64,000 nucleotides of DNA from Minicystis rosea (GCA_001931535.1 CP016211.1:434001-498000); one strand, 5' to 3'. Positions 37,474 through 46,821 are shown, counted from the first letter of the stretch. Made by a program: numbers and translations. The notes: generated from the sequence alone by a model not told the origin.

Positions 37474-38256
37474 ATGCGCGCCCTTTCCCTTCCCGGATGT
37501 GCTTGTCGCGCCGCTTTCCAGGTCGGGGTCCTCTCCCGCCTCGCTGCCGCGGGCGAACGTTTCGATCTCGTCGCTGGCGCTTCGTCCGGCTCCGTCTGCG
37601 GCGCCATCATGGTCGCCGGCTTGATGGACCGCGGGCCCCAGATGGCCCGCGACCTGATCGGCGCCCCCATCGTCTCCACCCGCTACCTCGGCACCGATCG
37701 CAGCATCTTCGGGTTGGGCCGCATCCTCCGCGACGCGCTCCAGAAGCATTTGCCGGAGCGGCTCATCTACGACGCCGACGCCGAGCTGCTCGTGGCCACC
37801 ACCCACGCCCGCCACTACATGCGCCGCTTCGTCAGCGAGCGGGTGCTGCGCCGGCCGAGCTCCGCCGCCGAAGCCGGCGACGCGCTCGTGGTGCACTCGA
37901 GCCGCGCGCGCCGCGACATCCACGACGTGATCGCCGCGAGCTGCTACCTGCCGGTGGTGCACGCGCGCATGGCGCGGCTCGACGGCGCGCTCCACGTGGA
38001 CGGCGCGCTCGCCGACAACACGCTGATCGACGCGCTCGTGGCCCGCGGCGCGACCGAGATCACCGTGGTCACGCCTTTCCCGCGCGGCGCGGTGGCGCGC
38101 ACCATGTTCGGCCGCGAGGCCCCGCTACTCCCGCGCCCGGGCGTTCGCCTGCGGGTGCTCTACCCCGCCTGGCCGCTCGCCATCGGGCGCTTCGATCTCG
38201 ATCGCTCGCGCGTCGAAGAGGCGCTGTCGATGCCGCATCGAGAGCTCGTGATCTAA
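37474..38256 (+). CDS. Patatin-like phospholipase family protein
   Basis: A 260-aa patatin-fold lipid acyl hydrolase. The nucleophile motif G-x-S-x-G is GASSGSVCG (about residues 35-43), and the catalytic Asp is in LHVDGALADN near 175. The oxyanion loop normally reads GGG-x-R-G; here the N-terminus is SLPGCACRAAFQVG, so two glycines are replaced while the spacing is kept. It lacks the membrane-binding tail found in secreted patatins and has no signal peptide. Divergent from lgt (121 nt apart). Substrate unknown: phospholipid is the family default. Confidence 0.8.
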   Translation: MRALSLPGCACRAAFQVGVLSRLAAAGERFDLVAGASSGSVCGAIMVAGLMDRGPQMARDLIGAPIVSTRYLGTDRSIFGLGRILRDALQKHLPERLIYDADAELLVATTHARHYMRRFVSERVLRRPSSAAEAGDALVVHSSRARRDIHDVIAASCYLPVVHARMARLDGALHVDGALADNTLIDALVARGATEITVVTPFPRGAVARTMFGREAPLLPRPGVRLRVLYPAWPLAIGRFDLDRSRVEEALSMPHRELVI

Positions 38257-38449
38257 AGCCTCGCGTCGCCGGTCGCGCTGCGCTCGGCTTCGGGCTCGGT
38301 GCCGATGTCGAGCGCGCTCCCGTGCTTCCACGTCGATGGGTACCAGGCTTCTCGTTGGCTCATGCGGCTCGGCCTCGCGGGAAGGGCGTTCCGGGAGAAG
38401 CACACAAGATCCCATCGCCGCGCGGTGCGCATCGGCGTAGATCTCGCGT

Positions 38450-38965
38450 GTGAGCCAGCCCATCCGCGTTGCCACGTTGACGTTGAGCGATACCCGAACC
38501 GAACCGGACGACGAAGGCGGCCGCCTGCTCGGCGAGCTGCTTCGTGCGGCCGGCTTCGAGGTCGTGTCCCACGCCATCGTGCGCGAGGACGAAGACGCCA
38601 TTCGCGATGCCGTCACGGCGCGCGCGAGCGATGCGGGCATCGATGCGATCGTGTCGACGGGCGGGACGGGTGTGGCGCCGCGCGATCGCACCATCGAGGT
38701 GATCGAGCCCTTGTTCGACAAGCCGATCGAAGGCTTCGGCGAAGCGTTTCGCCGGCTCTCGTGGGATCAGATCGGGCCGCGCGCGATCCTCTCGCGGGCC
38801 GCGGCCGGCGTGATCCGCGGGCGGATCGTGGCCGCGCTTCCGGGGAGCTTGAAGGCGGTGCGGCTCGGCGTGGAGGCGCTGATCGCGCCCACGCTCGCGC
38901 ATGCGGTGGAGCTCGCGCAGGGACGCGGCGGTCATCATCACCATGCCAAGAAGGAGGCACGCTGA
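38450..38965 (+). CDS. moaB: Molybdenum cofactor biosynthesis protein B (MoaB/MogA family), His-rich tail
   Basis: A 171-aa molybdopterin adenylyltransferase-type protein that prepares MPT for molybdate insertion. STGGTGVAPRDRTIEVIEPL (about residues 64-83) and LPGSLKAVRLGVEALI near 130 are family motifs. The C-terminus reads GGHHHHAKKEAR, a His cluster that is not part of the family core. Its stop overlaps the moeA start (TGATG), so both are translated together. Confidence 0.9.
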   Translation: MSQPIRVATLTLSDTRTEPDDEGGRLLGELLRAAGFEVVSHAIVREDEDAIRDAVTARASDAGIDAIVSTGGTGVAPRDRTIEVIEPLFDKPIEGFGEAFRRLSWDQIGPRAILSRAAAGVIRGRIVAALPGSLKAVRLGVEALIAPTLAHAVELAQGRGGHHHHAKKEAR

Positions 38966-40167
38966 TGCTGCCCTTCACCGAAGCGCTCGCGCGGCTCCTC
39001 GCGAGCGCGTCGCCCCTCGGGCCGGAGCGTGTGGCGCTCGACGACGCGTGCGGACGCGTGCTCGCCGAGGACATCGCGGCGCCCATGCCGCTGCCGCCGT
39101 TCGACTACAGCTCGATGGATGGATACGCGCTGCGCGCGGACGATCTCACCGGCGATGGCCCGTGGGAGATGCGCGTGGTGGGCGAGAGCGCGGCCGGTGG
39201 AGACACGCCGGATCTCGTGCCGGGCACGGCGTGCCGCATCTACACGGGGGCGCGGCTTCCAGCGGGTGCGGACACCGTCGTGATGCAAGAGCGTGTGGAA
39301 CGGCGTGGTGACGCGATCGCGCTGTCGGCGCATGTGCCGCGGGGAAATCATCTGCGCCGTCGCGGCGAGGATCTCGCGGAGGGCGCGATCGGTCTCGCGC
39401 GGGGGACGCGGCTCACTGCGGGGCGCGTGGCGCTCGCGGCGGCGCTCGAGCGGCCGGAGCTGTCGGTGGCGCGGCGGCCGATCGTGACGATCCTCTGCTC
39501 GGGGGATGAGCTGCGATCGCCCGGGCGTCCGGGGAAGGCGGGGAGCATCCCCGAGTCGAACGGCTACTTCGTCGCAGCGACGGCGCGCGGCGCGGGCGCG
39601 ATCGCGCGGGTCTCGCCCTTCGTGCCGGACGAGCCCGAAGCGGCGCGGCGCGCGGTCGCGGATGCGTTGCGAGCCAGCGACGTCGTGGTGACCATCGGAG
39701 GCGTGAGCGTCGGCGATCGCGACGTGATGCGGACCGCGCTCGAAGCCGCCGGGGTGACGATCGATTTCTGGAAGGTGAAGATCAAGCCCGGCAAACCGCT
39801 CGCCGTCGGTCGCGCGGCAGCGACGCAGGTGATCGGGTTGCCCGGCAATCCGGCGTCGGCTTCGCTGACGTTCCTGCTCTTCGGAATGCCGCTCCTGCGC
39901 GCGCTCCAAGGCGATCGAGCGCCACTCCCGCCGCGCCTCCGCATCGCGCTGCGAAGCAGGGTCGAGCGCGAGCCTGGGCGCGAAGAGTTCCTTCGCGCGC
40001 GCCTCGAAATGGAGGGCGGAGCGCCGATCACGCGCATCATGCCGAACCAAGCGTCGGGCGCAGTGACGAGCTTCGCAGAGGCCGACGCGCTGGTGGTGAT
40101 CCCGGCCGATCGAGGGACCGTCGAAGAAGGCGAAGCCGTGGAAGTGATCCGCATCGCCGACATCTGA
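38965..40167 (+). CDS. moeA: Molybdopterin molybdenumtransferase MoeA
   Basis: A 400-aa enzyme that inserts molybdate into adenylylated molybdopterin. Motifs: PFDYSSMDGYALRADDL near residue 48, GARLPAGADTVVMQE near 95, ESNGYFVAATARGAG near 195, GGVSVGDRDVMRTAL near 248 and GLPGNPASASLTFLL near 290. ATG at 38965 overlaps the moaB stop. The domain order I-II-III-IV is complete. It acts in the cytoplasm downstream of MoaA/MoaC, MoaD/MoaE and MoaB. Confidence 0.95.
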   Translation: MLPFTEALARLLASASPLGPERVALDDACGRVLAEDIAAPMPLPPFDYSSMDGYALRADDLTGDGPWEMRVVGESAAGGDTPDLVPGTACRIYTGARLPAGADTVVMQERVERRGDAIALSAHVPRGNHLRRRGEDLAEGAIGLARGTRLTAGRVALAAALERPELSVARRPIVTILCSGDELRSPGRPGKAGSIPESNGYFVAATARGAGAIARVSPFVPDEPEAARRAVADALRASDVVVTIGGVSVGDRDVMRTALEAAGVTIDFWKVKIKPGKPLAVGRAAATQVIGLPGNPASASLTFLLFGMPLLRALQGDRAPLPPRLRIALRSRVEREPGREEFLRARLEMEGGAPITRIMPNQASGAVTSFAEADALVVIPADRGTVEEGEAVEVIRIADI

Positions 40168-40217
40168 GCTTCACGCCTCGCCACGGCGGAGCGTGATCGA
40201 GAAGCGCGGCGTGTGGA

Positions 40218-40703
40218 TCAATGACGGTGCGACGTGTGTCCGCCGTGCCCGTGGCCTTCGTGATCGCCGTGCCCTTCGGGGCTGCAGCGCGCGTCTTCCC
40301 AGCCCACCCAATAGGGACCATCGGGGCCGTGCTCGCGCTTCCAGATCGGGAGGCGGGCCTTGATGCGATCGATGAGCTCGCGGCACGCGCGGAACGCCTC
40401 GCCGCGGTGCGGGGCGCTGGCCGCGCAGATCACGGCGGCGTCGCCGATGCGGAGCGCGCCGATGCGATGGGTCGCCGCCACGCGCACGCCCGGGATCTCT
40501 TGTGCGATCTCGGTCAGGATGCGCCCGAGCTCGGCCTCCGCCATCGTGCCGTACGCTTCGTATTCGAGCAGCGTCACCGCGCGGCCGTCGTTGTGATCGC
40601 GCACCACGCCGAGGAACGTCGCGATGCCGCCGGCGCCGGCGTGGCTCACCTCGGCGACGAGCTCGGCGAGGTCGAGCGCCTCGCTGCGGAGCCTCTGCGT
40701 CAT
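40218..40703 (-). CDS. moaE: Molybdopterin synthase catalytic subunit MoaE, His-rich tail
   Basis: A 161-aa large subunit of MPT synthase, which adds two sulfurs from MoaD thiocarboxylate to precursor Z. Conserved parts: ATFLGVVRDHNDGRAVTLLE near residue 28, ATHRIGALRIGDAAVICAAS near 77, and the catalytic lysine in LPIWKRE near 120. The C-terminus has a histidine tract (EGHGDHEGHGHGGHTSHRH, about 143-161) beyond the normal family end. ATG at 40703 overlaps the moaC-fusion stop (ATGA). It is convergent with moeA 50 nt away. Confidence 0.92.
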   Translation of the reverse strand: MTQRLRSEALDLAELVAEVSHAGAGGIATFLGVVRDHNDGRAVTLLEYEAYGTMAEAELGRILTEIAQEIPGVRVAATHRIGALRIGDAAVICAASAPHRGEAFRACRELIDRIKARLPIWKREHGPDGPYWVGWEDARCSPEGHGDHEGHGHGGHTSHRH

Positions 40704-41746
40704 CGATCGGCCTCGTGCCGGTGGTAGTGGCCGGATCGGCCGCCGCTCTTCTCCATCAGCTTCACCTCGGAGATCACCATGTCGCGATCGATGCCCTTGA
40801 GCATGTCGTAAATGGTCAGGCAGGCGGCGCTCACGGCCACCATGGCTTCCATCTCGCAGCCCGTGCGATCGTACGCGTCCACGACGGCGCTCACGTGCAC
40901 GGCCGAGGCGGGCGCGTCGATCTCGATCAAGATCTCGATGTGCGTCACCGCCACCGCGTGACAGAGCGGGATGATCTCGGGCGTGCGCTTCGCTGCCATC
41001 ACCCCCGCGATGCGCGCCGTGGCCAGCACCTCGCCCTTGGGCGCGTCGCGGCTCGCGAGGCGCGCGAGCGTGTCGGCGCGCATGCGCACCGATCCCCGGG
41101 CGATCGCGCGGCGCTCGGTGGCGGGCTTGCGGGCGACGTTCACCATGTGAACCTCGCCGGCTTGGTTGAGGTGGTTCGAGAGCGCAGGCTCCGGCGTCGT
41201 GATGGGCGGGCGCGAAGGTCGAGCGGCGGCGCGCGGCGTCTCCGCGTCGGATGCCACCGAAGAGTAGTAGCCGGCAGGCGGATACGACGCCGGCGCGGAC
41301 GAGGCGCCGAGCAAAGCGTCGTAGGCTTCGCTGAGGATCGAGAAAGCGCTCCGCGCCACGGCGCGCCGATACGTGTGCGCGAGCGCGTAGCGATCGACGG
41401 CGCGGAGCCGCGCCCAGCGCTTGGGATCGATGACGCGCGATGGATCGAGCGCGCTCGCCAGCGCTTCCGGCGGCGTCGATGGATCCGGATCGGGGACGGG
41501 CGCGATCCGCTGCGGGCTCGGGCTCGCGTCCTGGAGCAGGTTCGACACGACGTCGGCGTCGATGCGATCGGCCATGCCCGCGATCGTCAGCTGCTGCCGA
41601 TCCTCGAGCGAGAGCGCGCGCCAGCCTTCGATCGCGAGGCGGAGGCCCGCTTGATCGAGCGCGCGCCGCGCCGCGATCGGCGGCGACTCCAAGTCGGGCA
41701 GCAAGCCTTCGAACGGGTAGACGGCGGATTCGATGGGCAGCGGCAC
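40700..41746 (-). CDS. moaC: Fusion of a nitrate reductase-associated-like domain with cyclic pyranopterin monophosphate synthase MoaC
   Basis: A 348-aa protein. The C-terminal 150 residues are a full MoaC, which makes cyclic pyranopterin monophosphate after MoaA: VHMVNVARKPATERRA, RTPEIIPLCHAVAVTHIEI, DRTGCEMEAMVAVSAACLTI and the final KLMEKSGGRSGHYHRH. The N-terminal 80 residues (AVYPFEGLLPDLESPPIAAR, then IEGWRALSLEDRQQLTIAG) resemble the nitrate reductase-associated family (PF09655 as I recall it). A Pro/Ala-rich linker joins them. GTG at 41746 is preferred over TTG at 41764 because GAGAG lies before it. Domain fusion links Moco synthesis to nitrate reductase assembly, by inference. Confidence 0.88.
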   Translation of the reverse strand: MPLPIESAVYPFEGLLPDLESPPIAARRALDQAGLRLAIEGWRALSLEDRQQLTIAGMADRIDADVVSNLLQDASPSPQRIAPVPDPDPSTPPEALASALDPSRVIDPKRWARLRAVDRYALAHTYRRAVARSAFSILSEAYDALLGASSAPASYPPAGYYSSVASDAETPRAAARPSRPPITTPEPALSNHLNQAGEVHMVNVARKPATERRAIARGSVRMRADTLARLASRDAPKGEVLATARIAGVMAAKRTPEIIPLCHAVAVTHIEILIEIDAPASAVHVSAVVDAYDRTGCEMEAMVAVSAACLTIYDMLKGIDRDMVISEVKLMEKSGGRSGHYHRHEADR

Positions 41747-41825
41747 GCGCCCACTCTCGCACAAGGGCAGGGGGTTGACTACGGCCGCACGAGCGCGGAC
41801 GAGGCCTGATTCCGAGGTCGCGACG

Positions 41826-42743
41826 TCAGTGTTTCTTGTCGCGGATCTTCGTCTTCAGGGCCTCGATCGCGTCGTCGTACTCCTTGGTGATCTTCTGGAT
41901 CTCGTCGGCCATGGACGGTGCGATGGCCTCCGCCTGCTTCATGGCGGCGTCGATCGAGGCCTTGCTCTTGTTCATCTCTTCGATGCGCGCGTGGCTCGCC
42001 TTCTTCTCGGCGTCGGTCACCTTCTTCCCGTTCTGGAAGGCGCGCTCGGCCTCGATGGTCTCGTCGGCGGTGCGGCGGATGCGATCGGCCTCGGTGACCA
42101 TCCGCGTGATGCGGAGCTTGTCCTCGACGATCTGGACGTGCACGAGATAGCTCGCGCGGCTCACGTCCTTGGCGAGCTTCTCGAGGACGGCGGTGTTCTC
42201 CTTGCCGAGCTCGCCCTTGTAGCGATCGACGAGCTGCTGCGCTTCGGTCGCGTCATCGAGCTCCTTCTCCATCTGCTTCTCGAACGCCTCTTTTTGCGCA
42301 GGCGGCACGCCGTTGGCGACCTCGGGATCGCAGCTCTTCTTCTTGGCCACGAAGACCACCGAGCCGGAGACCTTGCGGGCGAGCTCGTCCTTCTCGGTGT
42401 CGAAGAAGGCCTGCACGGCCTCCACGCGCCGCGCGCGCTCGACGTACGCGTAGCCGCGGCCGTCCTCGTCCGCGCGCGTGACGATGTCGAGCACGTGCCC
42501 CCAGTCGGGATCTTTGAGCTTGCCGAGCTGGGCCGGCAGCTCGCCGAGGATCTTGCGGATCTCGGCGCGTCGATCGGAGAAGCCCTTCACGGAAGTGTTG
42601 AGCTCGGCCGGCCAGCTCTTGGCGTAGTGGCCGAGCGACGCGGAAGATGCGATCTCCGGCTCGGGCTTGGGTGTGGAGCAAGCGGGGAGCGCGCCGGCGA
42701 GGATCAGCGCGAGCGCAACGGACGTCGTCGATCGCGTAGGCAT
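41826..42743 (-). CDS. Predicted lipoprotein with long coiled coil
   Basis: A 305-aa lipoprotein: signal with lipobox ALPAC (residues 18-22), then a helical body with heptad-like charged repeats (about 55-150 and 175-300; e.g. KNTAVLEKLAKDVSRASYL is not in the sequence, but KENTAVLEKLAKDVS is). The composition is Lys/Glu-rich with few aromatic residues. No catalytic motif. It sits between moaC and moaD on the same strand, 62 nt from the moaC fusion, so it might be co-transcribed by position alone. Function unknown. Confidence 0.72.
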   Translation of the reverse strand: MPTRSTTSVALALILAGALPACSTPKPEPEIASSASLGHYAKSWPAELNTSVKGFSDRRAEIRKILGELPAQLGKLKDPDWGHVLDIVTRADEDGRGYAYVERARRVEAVQAFFDTEKDELARKVSGSVVFVAKKKSCDPEVANGVPPAQKEAFEKQMEKELDDATEAQQLVDRYKGELGKENTAVLEKLAKDVSRASYLVHVQIVEDKLRITRMVTEADRIRRTADETIEAERAFQNGKKVTDAEKKASHARIEEMNKSKASIDAAMKQAEAIAPSMADEIQKITKEYDDAIEALKTKIRDKKH

Positions 42744-42809
42744 GTCAACGCGAGTACATCCGAGCGAAAGGGATCGTCAATTGGTCACCGGAGCGCCCAG
42801 CGCGCCGGC

Positions 42810-43049
42810 TCACCCACCTGCGACCGGAGGGATCAGCGCGACTTCGTCACCGAAGTCGACGCGATCGTCGGGCGCCGCGTACGTCCCGTTGACCGCCACG
42901 CGAATCGCGCCGCGCCACGGTACGAGCGCGGGCCATCGCCGGCACACTTCGGCGAGCAGCTCCGCGGCGCTGCACGGCGCATCGAGCGGCAGCGTCACCT
43001 CGGCCGATCCGATGACGTCACGTGCGCCGGCGAAGGCGAGGAGCTTCAC
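42810..43049 (-). CDS. moaD: Molybdopterin synthase sulfur carrier subunit MoaD
   Basis: A 79-aa ubiquitin-like protein. It starts at GTG 43049 (VKLLAFAGARDVIG is the beta1 strand) and ends in IPPVAGG; the terminal Gly-Gly is adenylated and thiocarboxylated to donate sulfur for MPT synthesis with MoaE. The SAAELLAEVCRRWPAL helix and RVAVNGTYAAPD strand fit the fold. It is separated from the other moa genes by the lipoprotein at 41826-42743. Confidence 0.88.
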   Translation of the reverse strand: MKLLAFAGARDVIGSAEVTLPLDAPCSAAELLAEVCRRWPALVPWRGAIRVAVNGTYAAPDDRVDFGDEVALIPPVAGG

Positions 43050-43198
43050 GGAAGGGCCCACGCCGGGCCAGGGTAGCAAAACGTGGTGCGGTGGGGGAGC
43101 GGATCGCGGGTCGCGCGTTTCTCTCGATCCGGGATCGCGCGAATGCGCGGGTCGAACGTCGGGGTCGGTCGGGCGAAGAACATTCGCGAAGGTCCCCC

Positions 43199-43226
43199 CT
43201 TCCATCTTCCGGGAAAGCGTTATCAT
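43199..43226 (+). promoter_or_regulatory. Possible sigma-70-type promoter of the kinase gene
   Basis: TTTCCA (43199-43204) and TATCAT (43221-43226) are separated by 16 bp. A start site about 7 nt downstream would leave a leader of only about 4 nt before the ATG at 43237, and no Shine-Dalgarno is visible in the usual window. This is a pattern call only. Confidence 0.3.
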
Positions 43227-43236
43227 CCCGACGCGC

Positions 43237-46200
43237 ATGGGCAACGACAGCGACAGCGGAGCACCCGCGTCGAGCCCCTACAAGCCGCGCCAGATCCTCG
43301 CCGGCCGCTATCAAGTGCGGCGGGAGATTGGGCGCGGCGGGATGGGAATCGTGTACCTCTGCCGCGATCTCGTCGCGGACGAGCGCGTGGCGCTCAAGCT
43401 CCTCATGCGGCCGGGCATGAAGATGCGGCAGGAGGACGCGTGGTGGTTTCAAGAGGAGGCACGGGCGCTCGCGAGCCTCTCGCACCCCGCGATCGTTCGC
43501 GCGCGTGACTTCGGCACGCTCGAGGACGGCACGCCTTACTTGGCGATGGATGCGGTCCCCGGCCGCTCGCTGCACGAGTGGATCTACCTCGCGCACACCG
43601 ATGGGCTGCTCCCGTGGCCGATCGTGTGGACGTGCGTCGATCAGGTCCTCGGCGCGCTGGCGCACGCGCACGCGCGCGGCGTGATCCACGGCGATCTCAA
43701 GCCCTCCAACGTACTCCTCGACATCCCGCCCGACGGCGGCGAGGCGACGGCGCACGTCCTCGATCTCGGCCTCGCGTGGCTGATGCAGGATCGTGTCGAT
43801 CATCGCCTCGACGGCGGGCAGGAGGCCGAGCCCACGGTGCGTTGGGGCGCGGGCACGCCGGGGTGGATGGCGCCCGAGCAGATTCGCTTCGCGGCCCCGC
43901 ACATCGGTCCGCCCACCGATCTCTACGCGCTCGGTTGCATCCTCTTCGCGCTGCTCTCCGATCGCGAGCCGTACGCCGGATCCAACGAAGAGCTGCTCCA
44001 ACAGCACAAGAGCAGCCCCGTGCCCGAGCCGTCGATCCCGCCGGGCGTTCCGCCGGAGGCGGGGGCCTTCGTCATGCGCCTCATGGCGAAGCGACCGTGG
44101 CATCGCTACGAGGTCGCGGCCGACGCGCGTCGCGCATGGCGCCGCCTCGCGCCGGCGGGCGGCGCCACGAGCACGCCGCTCCCGATCATGTCGCTGAGGC
44201 GCGGGCCGCTGCCCACGAGCCAAGCGGCTGCGTCGTCGCGCGACGCGCTCGCCGCGGGTGAGCCGCAGCCGACGACCACGGGCCTCCTCAACCTGCGTCC
44301 CTCGCCCTTCGTCGCGCGCGGCTTCGAGCGCGCGCGCCTGCTCGAGGTCGCGGCCGAGGTCGTCGAGCGCGGCGGTCATCGTCTCATCCTCCTCGCGGGC
44401 GAGGCCGGCGTCGGCAAGAGCCGCCTCTGCGAGTGGCTCTGCGAAGAGGTGCACGAGCGCGGCATGATGGTGCCGCTGCGCGCACGTTATCGGAAGATCG
44501 CCGCGCCGCTCGACGGCATGGTCGGCGCGGTCACGTCGCACTATCGCCTCGAGCGCGCCGATCGCGACATCGTCGAGAAGGTGCTGATGAACCTCTGGGA
44601 GGTTCCGGCCAACGACGAGGACGAGAAGACTTGGGTCGCCGCCACCGCCGAATGGATCCGGCCCGCGGCGCTCGGTGAGCCGGGCCAGCCGCGCACGGGG
44701 CCGAGCGGCAAGCGCTTCGCGCTCGATCGGCCGGAGCTGCGCTGGCTCATCATTCGTCGCGTGCTCGAGCGCATCGGTCAGAAGCGCCCGATCCTCTTGT
44801 GGCTGGACGATCTCCACCACGCCGCGCAGACCACCATCGAAGGCCTGCTCGGCCTGCATCGCGACGCGCCTCACCTCGGCTTGATGATCGTCGCCACCGT
44901 GCGCACCGAGGCCGCCGAGGCCGAGCCGCACGCCGCCGCGATGATCGACGCGGCCATGGCCGGCTTCCGCGGCGAGCGCCTCGACGTGGCGCCGCTCTCG
45001 CCGCAGCAGACGCACTCGCTCCTCCGCGAGACGCTGCCGCTCGACGACGAAGCGGTGACCGAGGCCGCCGCGCGTAGCAAGGGCAACCCGCTCTTCGCTC
45101 TCCAGCTCGTCCATGCGTGGGCCATGGGCGGCCACATGGAGCTTCGAGGCGGCCTCTACTGCGTGCCGCGGCAATCGCTCGAAGTGCGCGCCGCGACCAC
45201 GGCGGACCTCTGGGAGGAGCGCCTGCGCGCGCTGCCCGAAGCGTTCCGGCGCGGCGCGCTCGCAGCGGCGGCGCTCGGCGGCGACATTCGCAGCGACGTG
45301 CTCCGCGCCTTGCTCGCGGGCATCGGGGTGGATCCGGAGGGCGCCATCCTGGCGATGAAGCGCGCGCAGATCCTCATGGCGTCCGCCGATCGCCTGCGTT
45401 GGCCGCACGCGCTCCTGCAGGAGCACCTGCTCGCGCAGCTGTTCCAGAAGCCCGACGCCGCGACCATCTTCCGCGCCGCGGCCGGCGCGCTCGCGCATCA
45501 TCCCACCGCGTCGAGCCGGCGCATCGTACGGCACCGCGTGGTGAACCTCATCCGCGCCGGAGATCTCGTCGACGCGGCCACGCTCCTCCACGAGCACACC
45601 GCGCACCTCTGGGGCCGCACGCGCGACGCGTCGGCCACGCTCCGCGATCTCGCCTTGCTCGACGGTCGCCTCGAAGGGACGGAGGCGGCCACGCACCTGC
45701 GCTGGCGCGCCGAAGCCCTGCGTCACGAGGGCCGCATCGAAGAAGCGCGCCGCGAAGCCGACGAGGCCCGCCGTCGCTTCGAAGCGCTCGACGACGAGCT
45801 CAACCACGCGCAGTGTCTCCGCCTCCTCGGGCACATCGCCTCCGATCTCGGCGCGCCCGCGCACGGCCGCCGCCTCGTGATGCGCTCGCTCGCGCTCTTC
45901 GAGGAGCTCGGCCACGATCATGGCCAAGCGCAGTGCGAGGTCGTGATCGGCGAGATCGATTTCCTCCTCGGCGATCACGCGAGCGCGCGCGTCGTGCTCT
46001 CGGCCGCGTCGGAGCGCTTCCTTCGCTCGGGCGACTGGCTCGGCCGCGCGCAGTGCTTGTTGCTCCAGGCGTGGGTCGAGCAGTCCGGCGGCTCGCCGAC
46101 CTTCGCCCGCGAGCTGATGCGTACGGCCCGCGCCGACTTCGACTCCATCGGCTACCGCTTGGGCATCGCTCAGTGCGACATCACCCTCGCGCACGCTGAT

Positions 46201-46821
46201 CACCGCGACGGCGATCTCGTCTCGGCGCGGAGCGGCGCGCTGGCCGCGCGGCAGAGCTTCCGCGATCTCGCGAACCCCCGCGGCGAGGCCGGCTGCGAGC
46301 GCTTGCTCGCGATGGTCGCGCTCGACGCGGGATCCACCACCGCCTCCGAGGAGCACGCGCGCTCGGCGGCCGCCATGTACTCGCGCCTCTGCGATCCTTG
46401 GGGCGAGGTGGAGACGCGCCTCCTCTTCGCGCAGATCTCCCTCGATCGCGGCGACGCCGGCGGCGCCCGCGACCACCTCATCGCCTGCGAAGCCTTCGCG
46501 CTCGCCGAAGCCGAGCCGAAGCAGCATCGCCACCTGACGCTGGCGTGGCTCGCGTACCACGAGGGCCGCTTCCAAGACGCCGCGCGCGAGATCGATCAAG
46601 CGCGCGCCGCCTTCAAGGACGCGGTGCGCACCGCCGATCACACACCGCAGCTCCTCGAGCGCTTCGCGCGCATGGGCTGGCCCAAGCCGGCGTGTACGCG
46701 TGTCACCGCATGGCGCCGCGCCATCGGTCGCGCCGTGCCGCCGCCGTCGTCACCGCGTCGCAGCGAGCGCGAGGCGACCCCGCGGCCCGGCGAGGTCGTG
46801 GAAGATCCCGGCGCTTACTGA
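43237..46821 (+). CDS. Ser/Thr protein kinase with AAA/STAND ATPase and TPR repeats (PknK-like)
   Basis: A 1194-aa cytoplasmic signalling protein. Kinase domain (about 22-300): Gly loop IGRGGMGIVYL, Lys in VALKLLM, catalytic loop HGDLKPSN (about 150) with HGD in place of HRD, DLG in place of DFG, and APE in WMAPEQIR. Then a STAND-type ATPase with intact Walker A AGEAGVGKSRLCEW (about 386) and Walker B-like LLWLDDLHH. The C-terminal 500 residues are TPR-like helices (AEALRHEGRIEEARREADEA, DHRDGDLVSARSGALAARQS). No membrane span, so ligand sensing is probably by protein contact. Such kinases are abundant in myxobacteria. ATG 43237; no SD is visible. Confidence 0.88.
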   Translation: MGNDSDSGAPASSPYKPRQILAGRYQVRREIGRGGMGIVYLCRDLVADERVALKLLMRPGMKMRQEDAWWFQEEARALASLSHPAIVRARDFGTLEDGTPYLAMDAVPGRSLHEWIYLAHTDGLLPWPIVWTCVDQVLGALAHAHARGVIHGDLKPSNVLLDIPPDGGEATAHVLDLGLAWLMQDRVDHRLDGGQEAEPTVRWGAGTPGWMAPEQIRFAAPHIGPPTDLYALGCILFALLSDREPYAGSNEELLQQHKSSPVPEPSIPPGVPPEAGAFVMRLMAKRPWHRYEVAADARRAWRRLAPAGGATSTPLPIMSLRRGPLPTSQAAASSRDALAAGEPQPTTTGLLNLRPSPFVARGFERARLLEVAAEVVERGGHRLILLAGEAGVGKSRLCEWLCEEVHERGMMVPLRARYRKIAAPLDGMVGAVTSHYRLERADRDIVEKVLMNLWEVPANDEDEKTWVAATAEWIRPAALGEPGQPRTGPSGKRFALDRPELRWLIIRRVLERIGQKRPILLWLDDLHHAAQTTIEGLLGLHRDAPHLGLMIVATVRTEAAEAEPHAAAMIDAAMAGFRGERLDVAPLSPQQTHSLLRETLPLDDEAVTEAAARSKGNPLFALQLVHAWAMGGHMELRGGLYCVPRQSLEVRAATTADLWEERLRALPEAFRRGALAAAALGGDIRSDVLRALLAGIGVDPEGAILAMKRAQILMASADRLRWPHALLQEHLLAQLFQKPDAATIFRAAAGALAHHPTASSRRIVRHRVVNLIRAGDLVDAATLLHEHTAHLWGRTRDASATLRDLALLDGRLEGTEAATHLRWRAEALRHEGRIEEARREADEARRRFEALDDELNHAQCLRLLGHIASDLGAPAHGRRLVMRSLALFEELGHDHGQAQCEVVIGEIDFLLGDHASARVVLSAASERFLRSGDWLGRAQCLLLQAWVEQSGGSPTFARELMRTARADFDSIGYRLGIAQCDITLAHADHRDGDLVSARSGALAARQSFRDLANPRGEAGCERLLAMVALDAGSTTASEEHARSAAAMYSRLCDPWGEVETRLLFAQISLDRGDAGGARDHLIACEAFALAEAEPKQHRHLTLAWLAYHEGRFQDAAREIDQARAAFKDAVRTADHTPQLLERFARMGWPKPACTRVTAWRRAIGRAVPPPSSPRRSEREATPRPGEVVEDPGAY

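Noticed and set aside
43018..46641. 1207-aa minus-strand open frame
   Set aside because: It is antisense to the first giant kinase, which has clear kinase and ATPase motifs; the shadow has no motif and an extreme Arg/Ala/Glu composition.
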